Assembly: GCF_004793975.1 (NCBI RefSeq)
Contig: NZ_SRYB01000023.1
Coordinates: 1-64,000 of the forward strand
Origin: Lepagella muris
GTDB taxonomy: Bacteria > Bacteroidota > Bacteroidia > Bacteroidales > Muribaculaceae
Direction: 5' to 3'
Length of the DNA stretch: 64,000 nt
Part shown: one piece after another, positions 52,192 through 61,641 of the stretch
How positions within the stretch are numbered: position 1 is the first letter of the stretch
Layout of the letters: each line of letters starts with the position of its first letter
Translations under genes and position numbers: made by a program
Notes under the pieces: generated by a model
What the model was told of the DNA's origin: nothing
Seen by the model: the letters and a program-made list of their open reading frames with translations, nothing else
Databases searched by the model: none

Positions 52192-53517
52192 ATGAGAGAT
52201 ATCAATAAGGAAATATTACGGCTTAGTGTGCCCGCGATTGTCAGCAACGTCACGGTGCCTCTGCTCAGTCTCTGCGACACAGCCATATCCGGGCATCTTG
52301 GCTCGGAACTGTATCTTGCGGCGATAGCCGTGGGGTCGGTGATGCTCAACGTGGTGTTCTGGCTTTTCGGATTTTTGCGTGCCGGCACCACGGGACTCAC
52401 AGCCACAGCATTCGGAAAAGGGGACGACCTCAGCATCAGGAAGGTGTTTTCCCGATCATTAGGTATAGCTTTTACGGCTGGAGTGTGCATAATCCTGTTG
52501 CAGCTTCCGATAATGGAATTGCTCCTCCGTGTGATTCAAGCGGAGGAGGAAGTGATGGACTACGTGAGGCGATATTTCCGGATATGTATATTCGGGGCAC
52601 CCGCCTTATTGGGGGTCATGTCGATAAGCGGCTGGTTTGTCGGTATGCAGACCACGGCATATCCCATGGCAATATCTATATCGGTGAATGTGATCAACAT
52701 CGCATTCAGTTTCCTCTTCGTGTTCGGACTTGGGCTTGGATTCGAGGGGGTTGCGTGGGGCACTTTGTGTGCCAATTGGATAGGTCTTGCGATAGCCTAC
52801 GCCTGTGCGGTGCGATTCAGAAGAGGTAAGCCCCTATGGTGTGGCGTAAGGGATATTGTGAGAGGGGGAGTGGGCAAATTCTTTTCTGTCAACGTCCATC
52901 TCTTCTTTCGGTCGGCATGTATAATATGCGTCAGTCTGGGTGTCACGTCAGCCGGTGCGCGCCTCGGCGCGTTGACGCTTGCAGTCAACGTTATAATCAT
53001 GCAGCTCTTCCAATTCTTCTCCTTCTTCATGGATGGATTTGCATTCAGTGCGGAGGCTCTCGTCGGGCGTTACTTCGGTTCGCACGACATGACCACACTC
53101 CGCTCCACGGTAAAGGCTCTCCTGGGTTGGACTCTGCTGATGTCGCTCCTCTTCAGTGCGGTCTATGCCGGAGGGTGCGGACTTATATCCGGATTGCTTA
53201 CTGATAGTGGTAGAGTGTTGGAAGGCGTGGTGGATCTAAGGGTGTGGATAGGATTGATACCGCTCTTGTCGTCATGGGCATTTATCTACGATGGCTTCTA
53301 TGTGGGCATAACATCGACAAAGAAAATGATGTATGCCACGTTTTTTTCTACAATTGTTTTCTATATAATTGCGTTTGTAGATTATGGGGTGGATGGTTTC
53401 TGCATCGGTGTCAGGGGCAACGGGTATCTTTGGAGTGCATTTCTGAGTTATCTGATGCTCCGTGGAGCCATACTTGCAGCAGAATGGAAGCGAACAGTAG
53501 AAATAACAAGGAAATAG
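52192..53517 (+). CDS. MATE-family efflux transporter
   Basis: 441 aa, about 12 membrane segments. Typical MATE features: ILRLSVPAIVSNVTVPLLSLCDTAISGHLG at the start, LFGFLRAGTTGLTATAFGKGD after helix 2, and MDGFAFSAEALVGRYFGSHD in the second half, of the DinF-like branch. It exports cationic or other small molecules using Na+ or H+ gradients. Three bases separate it from ispE. Confidence 0.92.
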   Translation: MRDINKEILRLSVPAIVSNVTVPLLSLCDTAISGHLGSELYLAAIAVGSVMLNVVFWLFGFLRAGTTGLTATAFGKGDDLSIRKVFSRSLGIAFTAGVCIILLQLPIMELLLRVIQAEEEVMDYVRRYFRICIFGAPALLGVMSISGWFVGMQTTAYPMAISISVNVINIAFSFLFVFGLGLGFEGVAWGTLCANWIGLAIAYACAVRFRRGKPLWCGVRDIVRGGVGKFFSVNVHLFFRSACIICVSLGVTSAGARLGALTLAVNVIIMQLFQFFSFFMDGFAFSAEALVGRYFGSHDMTTLRSTVKALLGWTLLMSLLFSAVYAGGCGLISGLLTDSGRVLEGVVDLRVWIGLIPLLSSWAFIYDGFYVGITSTKKMMYATFFSTIVFYIIAFVDYGVDGFCIGVRGNGYLWSAFLSYLMLRGAILAAEWKRTVEITRK

Positions 53518-53520
53518 ACT

Positions 53521-54411
53521 ATGATAAAATTTGTAAACGCCAAGATAAATCTCGGATTGAATATAGTGCGTAAGAGGGAAGACGGCTATCATGATCTTGA
53601 GACAGTATTTTTTCCGGTCGGAATAGAAAGCGGCATGCCTCAGCAGCCGGAAGCATTCGACGATATACTTGAGGTCAACACCGACAGCAACCAGCTCAGC
53701 GGTTGCCGGTTTCAGCTGATGGGGCGGCGCATAGATTGTGCTCCTGAGAAGAATCTTGTGGTCAAGGCAGCCACTCTTTTTATCCAGACGTATGTGAAAA
53801 AGTATGACGACCTGTCGGATATGGGAATGTTCAACATCATACTCGACAAGCATCTGCCGGATGGAGCCGGACTTGGCGGCGGAAGTGCGGATGCCTCATT
53901 CACGCTCATGACGCTCAACGAGATTACGGGTGAGAAATTCGGACGTAACGAATTGTGTAACATGGCGGTGAAGCTTGGGGCAGATTGCCCGTTCTTCATC
54001 TACAACACCCCCTGCTTTGCAGAGGGTATAGGCGAGATATTGACTCCGGTGGAGATTGACCTCAGCGGCAGATGGCTGTTGATAGTCAAGCCGGCAATCC
54101 ATGTGTCGACCAAAGAGGCATTCAGCGGCATCTCGCCCAAGGAGCCGAAATTTGATCTGCGGTTCCTGCCCGATCTGCCGTTGGAACGCTGGAAAGATAT
54201 GGTGGTCAACGATTTTGAGGCATCCCTTTTCCCACTTTATCCTAAGTTGGCAGAGTTGAAGGATACATTCTATGAAAGCGGGGCAACGTATGCCTCCATG
54301 TCGGGATCCGGCTCCGCTATCTATGGAATCTATACTGACGGAGAGGCGGCTAAGGCGGCACGTGATAAATTTATCTCAACTTATAGTGGAGTTTGGTTGT
54401 TTGAATTATAG
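53521..54411 (+). CDS. ispE: 4-diphosphocytidyl-2-C-methyl-D-erythritol kinase
   Basis: 296 aa GHMP kinase. NAKINLGLNIVRKREDGYHDLETVFFP at the N-terminus and the phosphate loop LPDGAGLGGGSADAS identify IspE of the non-mevalonate isoprenoid pathway; MSGSGSAIYGIY near the end is the third GHMP motif. Starts 3 bp after the MATE gene and is probably co-transcribed with it. Confidence 0.95.
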   Translation: MIKFVNAKINLGLNIVRKREDGYHDLETVFFPVGIESGMPQQPEAFDDILEVNTDSNQLSGCRFQLMGRRIDCAPEKNLVVKAATLFIQTYVKKYDDLSDMGMFNIILDKHLPDGAGLGGGSADASFTLMTLNEITGEKFGRNELCNMAVKLGADCPFFIYNTPCFAEGIGEILTPVEIDLSGRWLLIVKPAIHVSTKEAFSGISPKEPKFDLRFLPDLPLERWKDMVVNDFEASLFPLYPKLAELKDTFYESGATYASMSGSGSAIYGIYTDGEAAKAARDKFISTYSGVWLFEL

Positions 54412-54567
54412 GCTTGTAAAAAATACTTATCAAGGATAAGAGGATAAAATCGCTAAGGCTCATAAAGAATGCCATCGATATGATGCGATTTATGTAGGCT
54501 GATGCGGATTTTAACATTTATTGGCGCAATATTTGAGTAAACAAGAATTAAAAAACAACTATCCATT

Positions 54568-55179
54568 ATGGGAAATAATAAACACACAGAAGATAAAGAT
54601 GCCCGTTTCTCTCAGGAGGAAGCGGTCAAGGATGAGAATATGGAGAAAGAGTCTCCCATAGCAGAGGAGAATCCTTCCGGCGATAAAGATGCCGCCCCGG
54701 CAGAGGAGACAGAGGAATCTTCACTTCGTAAGGAGGTTGAATCTCTTCGTACACAGGTGGAGAAGGAGAAGAAGGAATATCTGTTTCTCATGGCTGAGTT
54801 CGACAATTTCCGTAAGCGCACCCTGAAGGAGAAGAGCGAGATAATGAAGAATGCCGGCGAGAACGTTCTCAAAGGTTTGTTGCCGATCATGGATGACTTC
54901 GAGCGCGGGATTAAGGCTTCGGAAAACAGCGATGACAGTGATGCCATCAAGGAGGGTATGAAATTGATATATAATAAATTGAAGAAATATCTTTCCCAAA
55001 ATGGCGTCAAGGAGTTTGATCCCTCTGACGATGTGTTTGATGCAGACCGTCATGAGGCGATATCGGTAGTGCCTGTTCCTGATGAGTCGAAGAAAGGTAA
55101 GATTCTCGATACTGTGGAGAAAGGCTACATGATCAATGACAAGGTTTTACGCCACGCCAAGGTTGTTGTGGCACAGTGA
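54568..55179 (+). CDS. grpE: GrpE nucleotide-exchange factor
   Basis: 203 aa. Acidic disordered N-terminus (1-50), long coiled coil (about 50-95; LRTQVEKEKKEYLFLMAEFDNFRKR) and the beta-wing domain (FDADRHEAISVVPVPDESKKG, GYMINDKVLRHAKVVVAQ). It speeds ADP release from DnaK. Followed 46 bp later by dnaJ, the usual Bacteroidetes pair; dnaK is not in the window. Confidence 0.95.
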   Translation: MGNNKHTEDKDARFSQEEAVKDENMEKESPIAEENPSGDKDAAPAEETEESSLRKEVESLRTQVEKEKKEYLFLMAEFDNFRKRTLKEKSEIMKNAGENVLKGLLPIMDDFERGIKASENSDDSDAIKEGMKLIYNKLKKYLSQNGVKEFDPSDDVFDADRHEAISVVPVPDESKKGKILDTVEKGYMINDKVLRHAKVVVAQ

Positions 55180-55225
55180 TCCGGTAGGATTGTGAATGAT
55201 GAAACCATAAAATGAGAGGTAAGCC

Positions 55226-56428
55226 ATGGCAGAGAAAAGAGATTATTATGAGGTGCTTGGCGTCTCGAAAGGGGCAAGTGCCGATGAGATAAAGAAGGCA
55301 TATCGCAAGATGGCGATTAAATACCACCCTGACAAGAATCCGGGCGACAAGGAGGCTGAGGAGAAATTCAAGGAGGCAGCCGAGGCATACGATGTGTTGA
55401 GTGATGCCGATAAACGCGCCCGTTACGACAAGTTCGGTCATTCGATGGGTCCGCAAGGATTCGGCGGTGCCGGCGGTGGCGGCGGTTTCTACAGTGGTGG
55501 CGGCATGTCGATGGAGGATATTTTTGCTCATTTCGGCGACATATTCGGTGATGGTTTCGGCGGCGGATTCAGTGGTGGATTCGGAGGAGCTACCGGCGGC
55601 GGTCGCACCCGTAAGCACGTGAACAAAGGCACCGATCTGCGCATCACAGTGAAAGTCACCCTGAAAGACGTCATGGATGGTGTAGACAAGAAGCTGAAGA
55701 TACCCCGTATGGTGGCATGTTCGCATTGTAAGGGCACGGGTGCTAAAGATGGCACAGCGTTCCATACCTGCCAGCGTTGCCATGGCACGGGATATATCTC
55801 TCGTGTGCAGCAGACAATGTTCGGAGCCATGCAGAGCGAGGCAGTTTGTCCGGATTGCAATGGCGAGGGAAAGATCATCTCAGAGACATGCTCATATTGC
55901 GGAGGCACCGGAGTTGAGAAGAAAGAGGAGGTTGTCAGCTTCCATATCCCTGCCGGAGTGGAAGACGGCATGACTCTAACACTTCGCGGACAAGGCAACG
56001 CGCCACGCCACGGCGGAGTCAATGGAGATCTGCTCATAGTCATACAGGAGGAGAAGGATCCTGATCTGATAAGGGATGGCAATGATTTGATATATAATCT
56101 TATGCTTGACTTCCCGACAGCGGCGCTCGGCGGTACTGCCGAGATTCCGACCATCGGCGGGCGTGCACGTCTGAAGATTGCCCCCGGTACACAGCCCGGT
56201 AAGGTGCTACGCCTGAGAGGTAAGGGATTGCCTCAGATGAACACGAGCAACCGTGGCGACCTTCTGGTCAATGTCATGGTCTACGTGCCGGAATCGCTGA
56301 CGGATGCCGAGAAGGCTGCGATAGAGAGCCTGAAGAACACTCCCAACGTAGTGCCGACCGAATCAACGGCAAAACGTATATTCTCGCGTCTGCGTCACAT
56401 CTTTAATAAAGAAAGTCGCGGCGAATAA
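55226..56428 (+). CDS. dnaJ: DnaJ chaperone (type I J-protein)
   Basis: 400 aa. J domain with HPD at 33-35 (YHPDKNPGD), Gly/Phe-rich region (about 75-130), four zinc-binding repeats (CSHCKGTG, CQRCHGTG, CPDCNGEG, CSYCGGTG) and the C-terminal client-binding domain with a short tail. It delivers clients to DnaK and stimulates its ATPase. Slightly longer Gly-rich linker than in E. coli. Confidence 0.96.
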   Translation: MAEKRDYYEVLGVSKGASADEIKKAYRKMAIKYHPDKNPGDKEAEEKFKEAAEAYDVLSDADKRARYDKFGHSMGPQGFGGAGGGGGFYSGGGMSMEDIFAHFGDIFGDGFGGGFSGGFGGATGGGRTRKHVNKGTDLRITVKVTLKDVMDGVDKKLKIPRMVACSHCKGTGAKDGTAFHTCQRCHGTGYISRVQQTMFGAMQSEAVCPDCNGEGKIISETCSYCGGTGVEKKEEVVSFHIPAGVEDGMTLTLRGQGNAPRHGGVNGDLLIVIQEEKDPDLIRDGNDLIYNLMLDFPTAALGGTAEIPTIGGRARLKIAPGTQPGKVLRLRGKGLPQMNTSNRGDLLVNVMVYVPESLTDAEKAAIESLKNTPNVVPTESTAKRIFSRLRHIFNKESRGE

Positions 56429-56462
56429 ACAAACTGACGGCTATATAAGGCAATAAAGAAAT

Positions 56463-56514
56463 ATCCTGGCGGTTATGATATATATAAGGTGTCATATCCG
56501 TCAGGATTTTTTTA
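56463..56514 (+). terminator. terminator of grpE-dnaJ
   Basis: Arms ATCCTGGCGG/CCGTCAGGAT (56463-56472, 56498-56507) followed by T7. Confidence 0.8.
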
Positions 56515-56574
56515 TCAAATCGCTTTGACAATTTCATCCGGCGGATACACGCTATAAATACTCATCTCAAATTA

Positions 56575-56680
56575 AGGATATAAGGCCCCAAGTCAATAAA
56601 GTCCTTAAAGTCAATAATGACAATAATGACCTTAAAACCCTTAAATCCTTTAAATCCTTCATCCTCAAAATTATAACCCC
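56575..56680. repeat. low-complexity short repeats upstream of GH3
   Basis: Words such as AAAGTC, CTTAAA and AATCCTTT recur with small changes (AAGTCAATAAAGTCC, AAAGTCAATAATGACAATAATGACC, CTTAAAACCCTTAAATCC). No gene; promoter elements could not be picked out. Confidence 0.45.
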
Positions 56681-56696
56681 TAACACCCATTTACGT

Positions 56697-59312
56697 ATGA
56701 AAAAGATTTCCGTAATACTATGTGCATTGGCAGCGACATTGCCGATGTCGGCACAGATATATAAGGATCACACTGCTTCTCCCCATGAGCGGGCGGTGAG
56801 CATAGTCAAGGAGATGACGCTTCCGGAGAAAGTGTCGTTGATGAAACATGAATCGGCGGCAGTGCCCCGTCTCGGAATAAAACAATATAATTGGTGGAAC
56901 GAGGCTCTTCATGGAGTGGCACGTGCCGGTCTTGCCACCGTCTTCCCTCAGCCCATCGGTATGGCTGCCACGTTTGATGACCGTATGGTATATGATGTGT
57001 TCACTGCTACATCGGATGAGGCGAGAGCCAAAAATCAGGTTGCCAAGCAGAATGGTCCGTTGCAGATCTATCAGGGTCTTACGTTCTGGACTCCCAACGT
57101 CAACATCTACCGCGACCCACGTTGGGGACGCGGACATGAGACCTACGGCGAGGACCCATATCTCACATCAAGGATGGGTACGAGCGTGGTGCGCGGACTT
57201 CAGGGCGACAGCTATGAGGGGGGAAGATATTCCGGCAGTGATTCGCCTAAATATCATAAGCTTCATGCGTGTGCAAAGCATTTCGCGGTGCATAGCGGTC
57301 CGGAATGGAACCGTCACTCCTATAATGCCGAGAATATCTCGCTCCGCGACCTTTATGAGACGTATCTTCCCGCCTTCAAGGCTCTTGTTGAGGATGCCGA
57401 CGTGAAGGAGGTGATGTGTGCCTACAATCGTTATGAGGGTGAGCCATGCTGCGGAAGCAACCGTCTGCTCAACGGTATATTACGCGATGAATGGGGATAT
57501 AAGGGTATCGTCCTTTCTGACTGCTGGGCGATAAATGATTTCTATGAACCGGGACGCCACGGCACGGAGCCGGATGCCGCTCATGCGGTGGCGACGGCAG
57601 TGCGCACGGGCACGGATCTTGAATGCGGACAGACCTACGGCAACCTTGTGGAGGCTGTCGAGAAGGGATTGATAAGCGAGGAGACGATTGACCGATCTGT
57701 AATCCGGTTGATGGAGGCACGCTATGAGCTTGGGGAGATGGATGATGATTCATTGGTGGAATGGACGAAAATACCATATTCGGTCGTAGGTTCGGCAGAG
57801 CATGGTAAGCTGGCAGAGAAAGTGGCAAGGGAATCAATAGTGCTTCTGAAAAATGACGGCATACTCCCGTTGAGGAAGGGTATCAAGGTAGGTCTTGTCG
57901 GACCGAACGCCAACGATTCAATAATGCAATGGGGCAACTACAATGGATTCCCAACATCCACGTCCACCCTCTACTCGGCATTGCGTGATAAGTTGCCGGA
58001 GGGGAATCTGGTGTTTGTTGACGGTATCGATCATACCGCCGACATAAGCGTTCAGAGCCATTTTGCCAATACCTGCGCCTCAAATGGCAAACCCGGTTTC
58101 GATGCCTATTACTGGAACCGCTGGATAGATTCAAACGATATCAATCTGAAGGAGAATCCGGAGGTGACATACAGTCAGACCACCCCGATAAATCTCACCA
58201 CGTCAGGCGCGATAGTATGGGCACCGGGTGTTAACCTCGGAGGATTCTCCGGTCTGTTCAAGACAACGTTCACGGCACCCGCCACGGAGGAGATCGCCTT
58301 CTCGATGCAGACACAGGGCTACATGACATTGCGCATAGATGGGAAATGCGTCTTTAGAGGTGGTAATATGAAGAGCAAACGTGCTTACGTGCTGAAGGCA
58401 GAGAAGGGTCGTAGCTACGACATAGAGGTGACGTTCAACGCCACTGAGGGCGACTGCGCATCGCTTAATTTCGATTTCGGCAGTCAGAAGCCGCTCGATC
58501 TCGCATCGGTGACGGAGCAGCTAAAGGATTGCGACGTGGTTATCTTTGCCGGAGGTCTCTCCCCAATGCTTGAAGGCGAGGAGATGCAGGTGGCGGTTAA
58601 GGGTTTCCGTGGTGGCGACAGGGAGATCATAGAGTTGCCTGAGTCGCAGCAGCGTGTGCTTGATGCGCTTGCAAAGGCAGGAAAGAGGGTGGTCTACGTC
58701 AATTATTCCGGATCGGCAGTGGCTCTTACCGATGAGGCAGTTCCGGCAGAAGCCGTACTTCAGGCATGGTATCCCGGTCAGGCAGGTGGCGAGGCAGTGG
58801 CAGACGTGCTGTTGGGAGAGTATAACCCCGGTGGAAAACTTCCTTTGACGTTCTATAAGTCAACATCCGACCTTCCCGATTTTGAGGATTACAACATGAC
58901 CAACCGCACTTACCGCTATTTCAAGGGTGAGCCGTTGTATGCGTTCGGACACGGATTGAGCTACACCACGTTTGACTACGGTAAGGGTAGCGTGAAAAAA
59001 CGTGGTGATAACTATGAGCTGACCGTGCCGGTAAAGAATACCGGAGATATGGCTGGCGATGAGGTGGTGCAGGTGTATATTGCGAATCCGGCAGACGCAG
59101 AGGGTCCGAAGATGCAGTTGAGGGATTTCCGTCGCATCACCCTTAAACCGGGGGAATCTGCGGATGTGAAATTCTCGCTTACTCCGGAGCAGTTCAACTG
59201 GTATAATCCCTCAACCGGCGATATGCAGCCGCTAAAGGGTGATTGCCGTATCCTCTATGGTTCATCGTCGGATATGAAGAATCTGAAGACAGTGAATTGC
59301 CGTAGGAAATGA
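56697..59312 (+). CDS. GH3-family beta-glycosidase with PA14-like insert
   Basis: 871 aa. Signal peptide about 1-20 (MSAQ). GH3 N-domain (about 30-300) with nucleophile Asp275 in GIVLSDCWAINDF, GH3 C-domain interrupted by a PA14-like module (about 470-610), and a fibronectin-III-like C-terminus (about 770-871). The NWWNEALHGVARAG and SDCWA motifs resemble beta-xylosidase/beta-glucosidase GH3 enzymes with inserted PA14. It could finish oligosaccharides released by the GH16 enzyme, but it lies 25 kb away and has its own context. Confidence 0.9.
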   Translation: MKKISVILCALAATLPMSAQIYKDHTASPHERAVSIVKEMTLPEKVSLMKHESAAVPRLGIKQYNWWNEALHGVARAGLATVFPQPIGMAATFDDRMVYDVFTATSDEARAKNQVAKQNGPLQIYQGLTFWTPNVNIYRDPRWGRGHETYGEDPYLTSRMGTSVVRGLQGDSYEGGRYSGSDSPKYHKLHACAKHFAVHSGPEWNRHSYNAENISLRDLYETYLPAFKALVEDADVKEVMCAYNRYEGEPCCGSNRLLNGILRDEWGYKGIVLSDCWAINDFYEPGRHGTEPDAAHAVATAVRTGTDLECGQTYGNLVEAVEKGLISEETIDRSVIRLMEARYELGEMDDDSLVEWTKIPYSVVGSAEHGKLAEKVARESIVLLKNDGILPLRKGIKVGLVGPNANDSIMQWGNYNGFPTSTSTLYSALRDKLPEGNLVFVDGIDHTADISVQSHFANTCASNGKPGFDAYYWNRWIDSNDINLKENPEVTYSQTTPINLTTSGAIVWAPGVNLGGFSGLFKTTFTAPATEEIAFSMQTQGYMTLRIDGKCVFRGGNMKSKRAYVLKAEKGRSYDIEVTFNATEGDCASLNFDFGSQKPLDLASVTEQLKDCDVVIFAGGLSPMLEGEEMQVAVKGFRGGDREIIELPESQQRVLDALAKAGKRVVYVNYSGSAVALTDEAVPAEAVLQAWYPGQAGGEAVADVLLGEYNPGGKLPLTFYKSTSDLPDFEDYNMTNRTYRYFKGEPLYAFGHGLSYTTFDYGKGSVKKRGDNYELTVPVKNTGDMAGDEVVQVYIANPADAEGPKMQLRDFRRITLKPGESADVKFSLTPEQFNWYNPSTGDMQPLKGDCRILYGSSSDMKNLKTVNCRRK

Positions 59313-59322
59313 TGCCATATAA

Positions 59323-60537
59323 CTAATCGGAAATCTCAGCCTTTACCACCTTGCCGCTGAATATACTTACGTTTACGCGTGTGCCGGTGGGGAGATCCGG
59401 ATTTATTCTGAATCTATGAGGTTGAATCCATAGATTATTACCGTTGGAGTCGGTTAGTCTCCATGCGGTTACAGGTTTATTGAAACCGGATCCGGTCTTT
59501 GTCGGGTCCGGTTTTTTATGATAGGTTTTGGTCATCACCACTGTCGGCAGACCGCTGTAGACCTCCTCATCGGCAAGATGAGCCACCTTCCGGTATATGT
59601 GTTCCGGATTATCGGCAATCGTATCATTCGGGATTCTCTGCATTACGGCATTATATTTTGCCGGTAGATGCCAGCCGTTTGATTCATATATGGATTTCAC
59701 CTGTTGAAGCTCCCATAGTGACTGAGGGAAAGCACCTCTCGACGCGAGAGTCTCGGCAATGGATAACCGTATCTTCCCTTTGAATTGCTCCGGACCTGGG
59801 GCGTTGAGTGCGCGGTATAGGATTGCGACGTGCAGATGAGGGTTCTCGGCAGGTGATACGGTTGCGGCAAGTTTGCTCCAGAGGTAGAACTTGCCCGGGG
59901 CGAGTAGCAGAGCCTTGCGCAGCAGTTCGGCAGCCTTTGCCGTCTCATTGGCGAGGATATGCAGGGCAGCGCGTTGGCTTAGAAGATTGAAGCTGTCGGG
60001 ATACGTGTCTACCGCCTTGTCGATTAGGGCAATGAAATTGGGAGAGGGTAGGGTGCGGGTCTCCTCCAACTCATCAACGCAGAGGGTGAGCAGTTTCTCC
60101 ACGGTGGAACTGAGCGGTTTGTCATCAAGCGATTTTCTGTTCCAGTCGCCGGGACGCAGGTTATCCTGATTCCATAGCTTGAAGAAATTGACGATAGAGA
60201 ATCTGACGGATTTATCCGACTTATTGTTGTAGACGGCATCCTTTGAATCTTTGTAGAGGTGTATCGCCTCTGTCAGAATCATGGAGTGTAGTTTGTGAGG
60301 CACCTTAATCTGCAACTTCAGATAGCGGGCGAGCATCCTTTTCCGAGTATCGATATTTCCGTCATGCGATTGATGCAAGGCATAATATATTATCCAGCCG
60401 AAGGGGTAATGGCTTTTGATGGGCATTGAGCCGTTGTCATGAAAAGGAGCCACATGCTCATACACCTTGACAGCATTCCCCGCCTTAGCGGATTCGAAGC
60501 CATTGGAAATCATTTTAATCAAGTCGGAGTCGTTCAT
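59323..60537 (-). CDS. TPR-repeat protein with beta-rich C-terminus
   Basis: 404 aa, no signal peptide. Helical repeat region (about 95-290), with TPR-like units such as DSFNLLSQRAALHILANETAKAAELLRKALLLAPG, then a basic linker and a small beta-rich end (TAWRLTDSNGNNLWIQPHRF to GTRVNVSIFSGKVVKAEI) that looks OB-fold-like. A similar helical-plus-OB layout is known in proteins from conflict systems, but nothing nearby confirms that. Function unassigned. Convergent with GH3, 10 bp apart. Confidence 0.75.
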   Translation of the reverse strand: MNDSDLIKMISNGFESAKAGNAVKVYEHVAPFHDNGSMPIKSHYPFGWIIYYALHQSHDGNIDTRKRMLARYLKLQIKVPHKLHSMILTEAIHLYKDSKDAVYNNKSDKSVRFSIVNFFKLWNQDNLRPGDWNRKSLDDKPLSSTVEKLLTLCVDELEETRTLPSPNFIALIDKAVDTYPDSFNLLSQRAALHILANETAKAAELLRKALLLAPGKFYLWSKLAATVSPAENPHLHVAILYRALNAPGPEQFKGKIRLSIAETLASRGAFPQSLWELQQVKSIYESNGWHLPAKYNAVMQRIPNDTIADNPEHIYRKVAHLADEEVYSGLPTVVMTKTYHKKPDPTKTGSGFNKPVTAWRLTDSNGNNLWIQPHRFRINPDLPTGTRVNVSIFSGKVVKAEISD

Positions 60538-60540
60538 AGG

Positions 60541-60727
60541 GAAAATTATTAGGGAAAATTATTTGGGGGGAAATTATTTGGGAACAATCTATATCAAGCA
60601 GCATCAAGCGGAATGATTGCTGTTTCGGTCGTTTCAGACGTTTCAGCTGTTTCAGACGTTTCAGCTTTATCGGTCTGTATCGCCTGTATCGGTCTGATAC
60701 AACCGATACAGACCGATACAGCAGATT
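60541..60727. repeat. cluster of tandem and inverted short repeats
   Basis: Three kinds in a row: 12-15-bp units GGGAAAATTATT (60541-60585, three copies), a 9-bp unit GTTTCAGAC/GTTTCAGCT in five tandem copies (60622-60666), and CTGTATCGGTCTG with its inverse CAGACCGATACAG (60684-60696, 60709-60721, 13-bp perfect arms). It lies between divergent genes; the remainder of 60538-60927 holds the promoter at 60869-60899. Confidence 0.75.
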
Positions 60728-60868
60728 CAATATCAGTATTTGACTTTGTAAAGCCATTTCAGCGGAAATAACTCTTCCAAAGACCGGGTTTATTGCAGAT
60801 TGCGGAAGATTATCTACAATAAATTAAACTATTAACGATGAGGGAGATAAAAAATTGTGTTCTAAAAG

Positions 60869-60899
60869 TTGGGAAATCTGATATGTTTCGTTATTTTTG
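60869..60899 (+). promoter_or_regulatory. promoter of the DUF3791/DUF3990 module
   Basis: TTG (60869-60871), 20-bp spacer, TATTTTTG (60892-60899); consensus spacing, about 29 bp before the first ATG. Confidence 0.65.
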
Positions 60900-60927
60900 C
60901 AGATGTAAGTTTTGAAAATGTAGAAAT

Positions 60928-61167
60928 ATGTTGCCATATTTAGTCGAATTGACAAGAGAGGAACGTATCCTCGGTTTTGTGGCTACGAGTATAGAGACAT
61001 TATCCCGTAGGCTCAACCGTCCATATATTGAGGTGTATGCTGCCATGAAGGAATCCGGTGCACTTCAATATATGGTAGATTGCTATGAACCACTCCATAC
61101 ACAAAGTCGTGAATATGTGGATGATTCAATCCTTGAATTTATCCACAATAGAAATATAAGTATATGA
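60928..61167 (+). CDS. DUF3791-family small protein
   Basis: 79 aa. Helical, with the family-typical ALQYMVDCYEPLHTQSREYVDDSILEFI ending. DUF3791 proteins are found next to DUF3990 genes in gut Firmicutes and Bacteroidetes. The stop overlaps the next start (ATGA), so translation is coupled. A partner or antitoxin-like role is inferred from that pairing. AT-rich relative to the neighbouring housekeeping genes. Confidence 0.8.
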   Translation: MLPYLVELTREERILGFVATSIETLSRRLNRPYIEVYAAMKESGALQYMVDCYEPLHTQSREYVDDSILEFIHNRNISI

Positions 61168-61640
61168 AAGTATATCATGGTACATCATTGGTGGTAGCCT
61201 CTCCATTATGTCATGTCGGAAGAGACAATCTGGATTTTGGAAAAGGATTTTATGTTACTCCACTGTTGGATCAAGCAAGGTCTTGGGCACAATCTGTGTC
61301 AAGAAAAAGAAACGCGGATCCAGTTGTGAATATTTATGAATTTGATAAAGATGGTTATTTATCAGAGGCAAAATATAAATCGTTCCCATGTTACGACACA
61401 GAGTGGCTTGACTTTGTTGTAAGATGTCGCAATTTAGATCCGATTGCGAATAAATATGATTATATCGATGGTGGAGTTGCCAATGATAATGTCATTGATA
61501 CAGTACGTTTGTATGCGTTAGGTTTGATGGATTTGGAAACAGCTTTGAGGAGATTGTCTTATCATAAGCCGAATCATCAGATATGTTTGAAAAATCAAAT
61601 TCTACTTTTGAAATATCTTAAATTTGAAGGAATAGATTAG
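61164..61640 (+). CDS. DUF3990-family protein, ADP-ribosyltransferase-like
   Basis: 158 aa. MKVYHGTSLVV, FGKGFYVTPLLDQARSWA and NDNVIDTV match DUF3990, a family proposed to share the ADP-ribosyltransferase fold (conserved His in HGT, the GKGFY strand, and a later polar site). It may modify a cellular target or a nucleic acid; the substrate is not known. Encoded between two small helical proteins in a compact, AT-rich module, which looks like an acquired toxin/effector unit. Confidence 0.8.
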   Translation: MKVYHGTSLVVASPLCHVGRDNLDFGKGFYVTPLLDQARSWAQSVSRKRNADPVVNIYEFDKDGYLSEAKYKSFPCYDTEWLDFVVRCRNLDPIANKYDYIDGGVANDNVIDTVRLYALGLMDLETALRRLSYHKPNHQICLKNQILLLKYLKFEGID

Positions 61641-61641
61641 T

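Noticed and set aside
60515..60757. 80-codon minus-strand frame with Lys/Arg/Leu repeats
   Set aside because: Produced by the tandem DNA repeats; no family resemblance or start signals.
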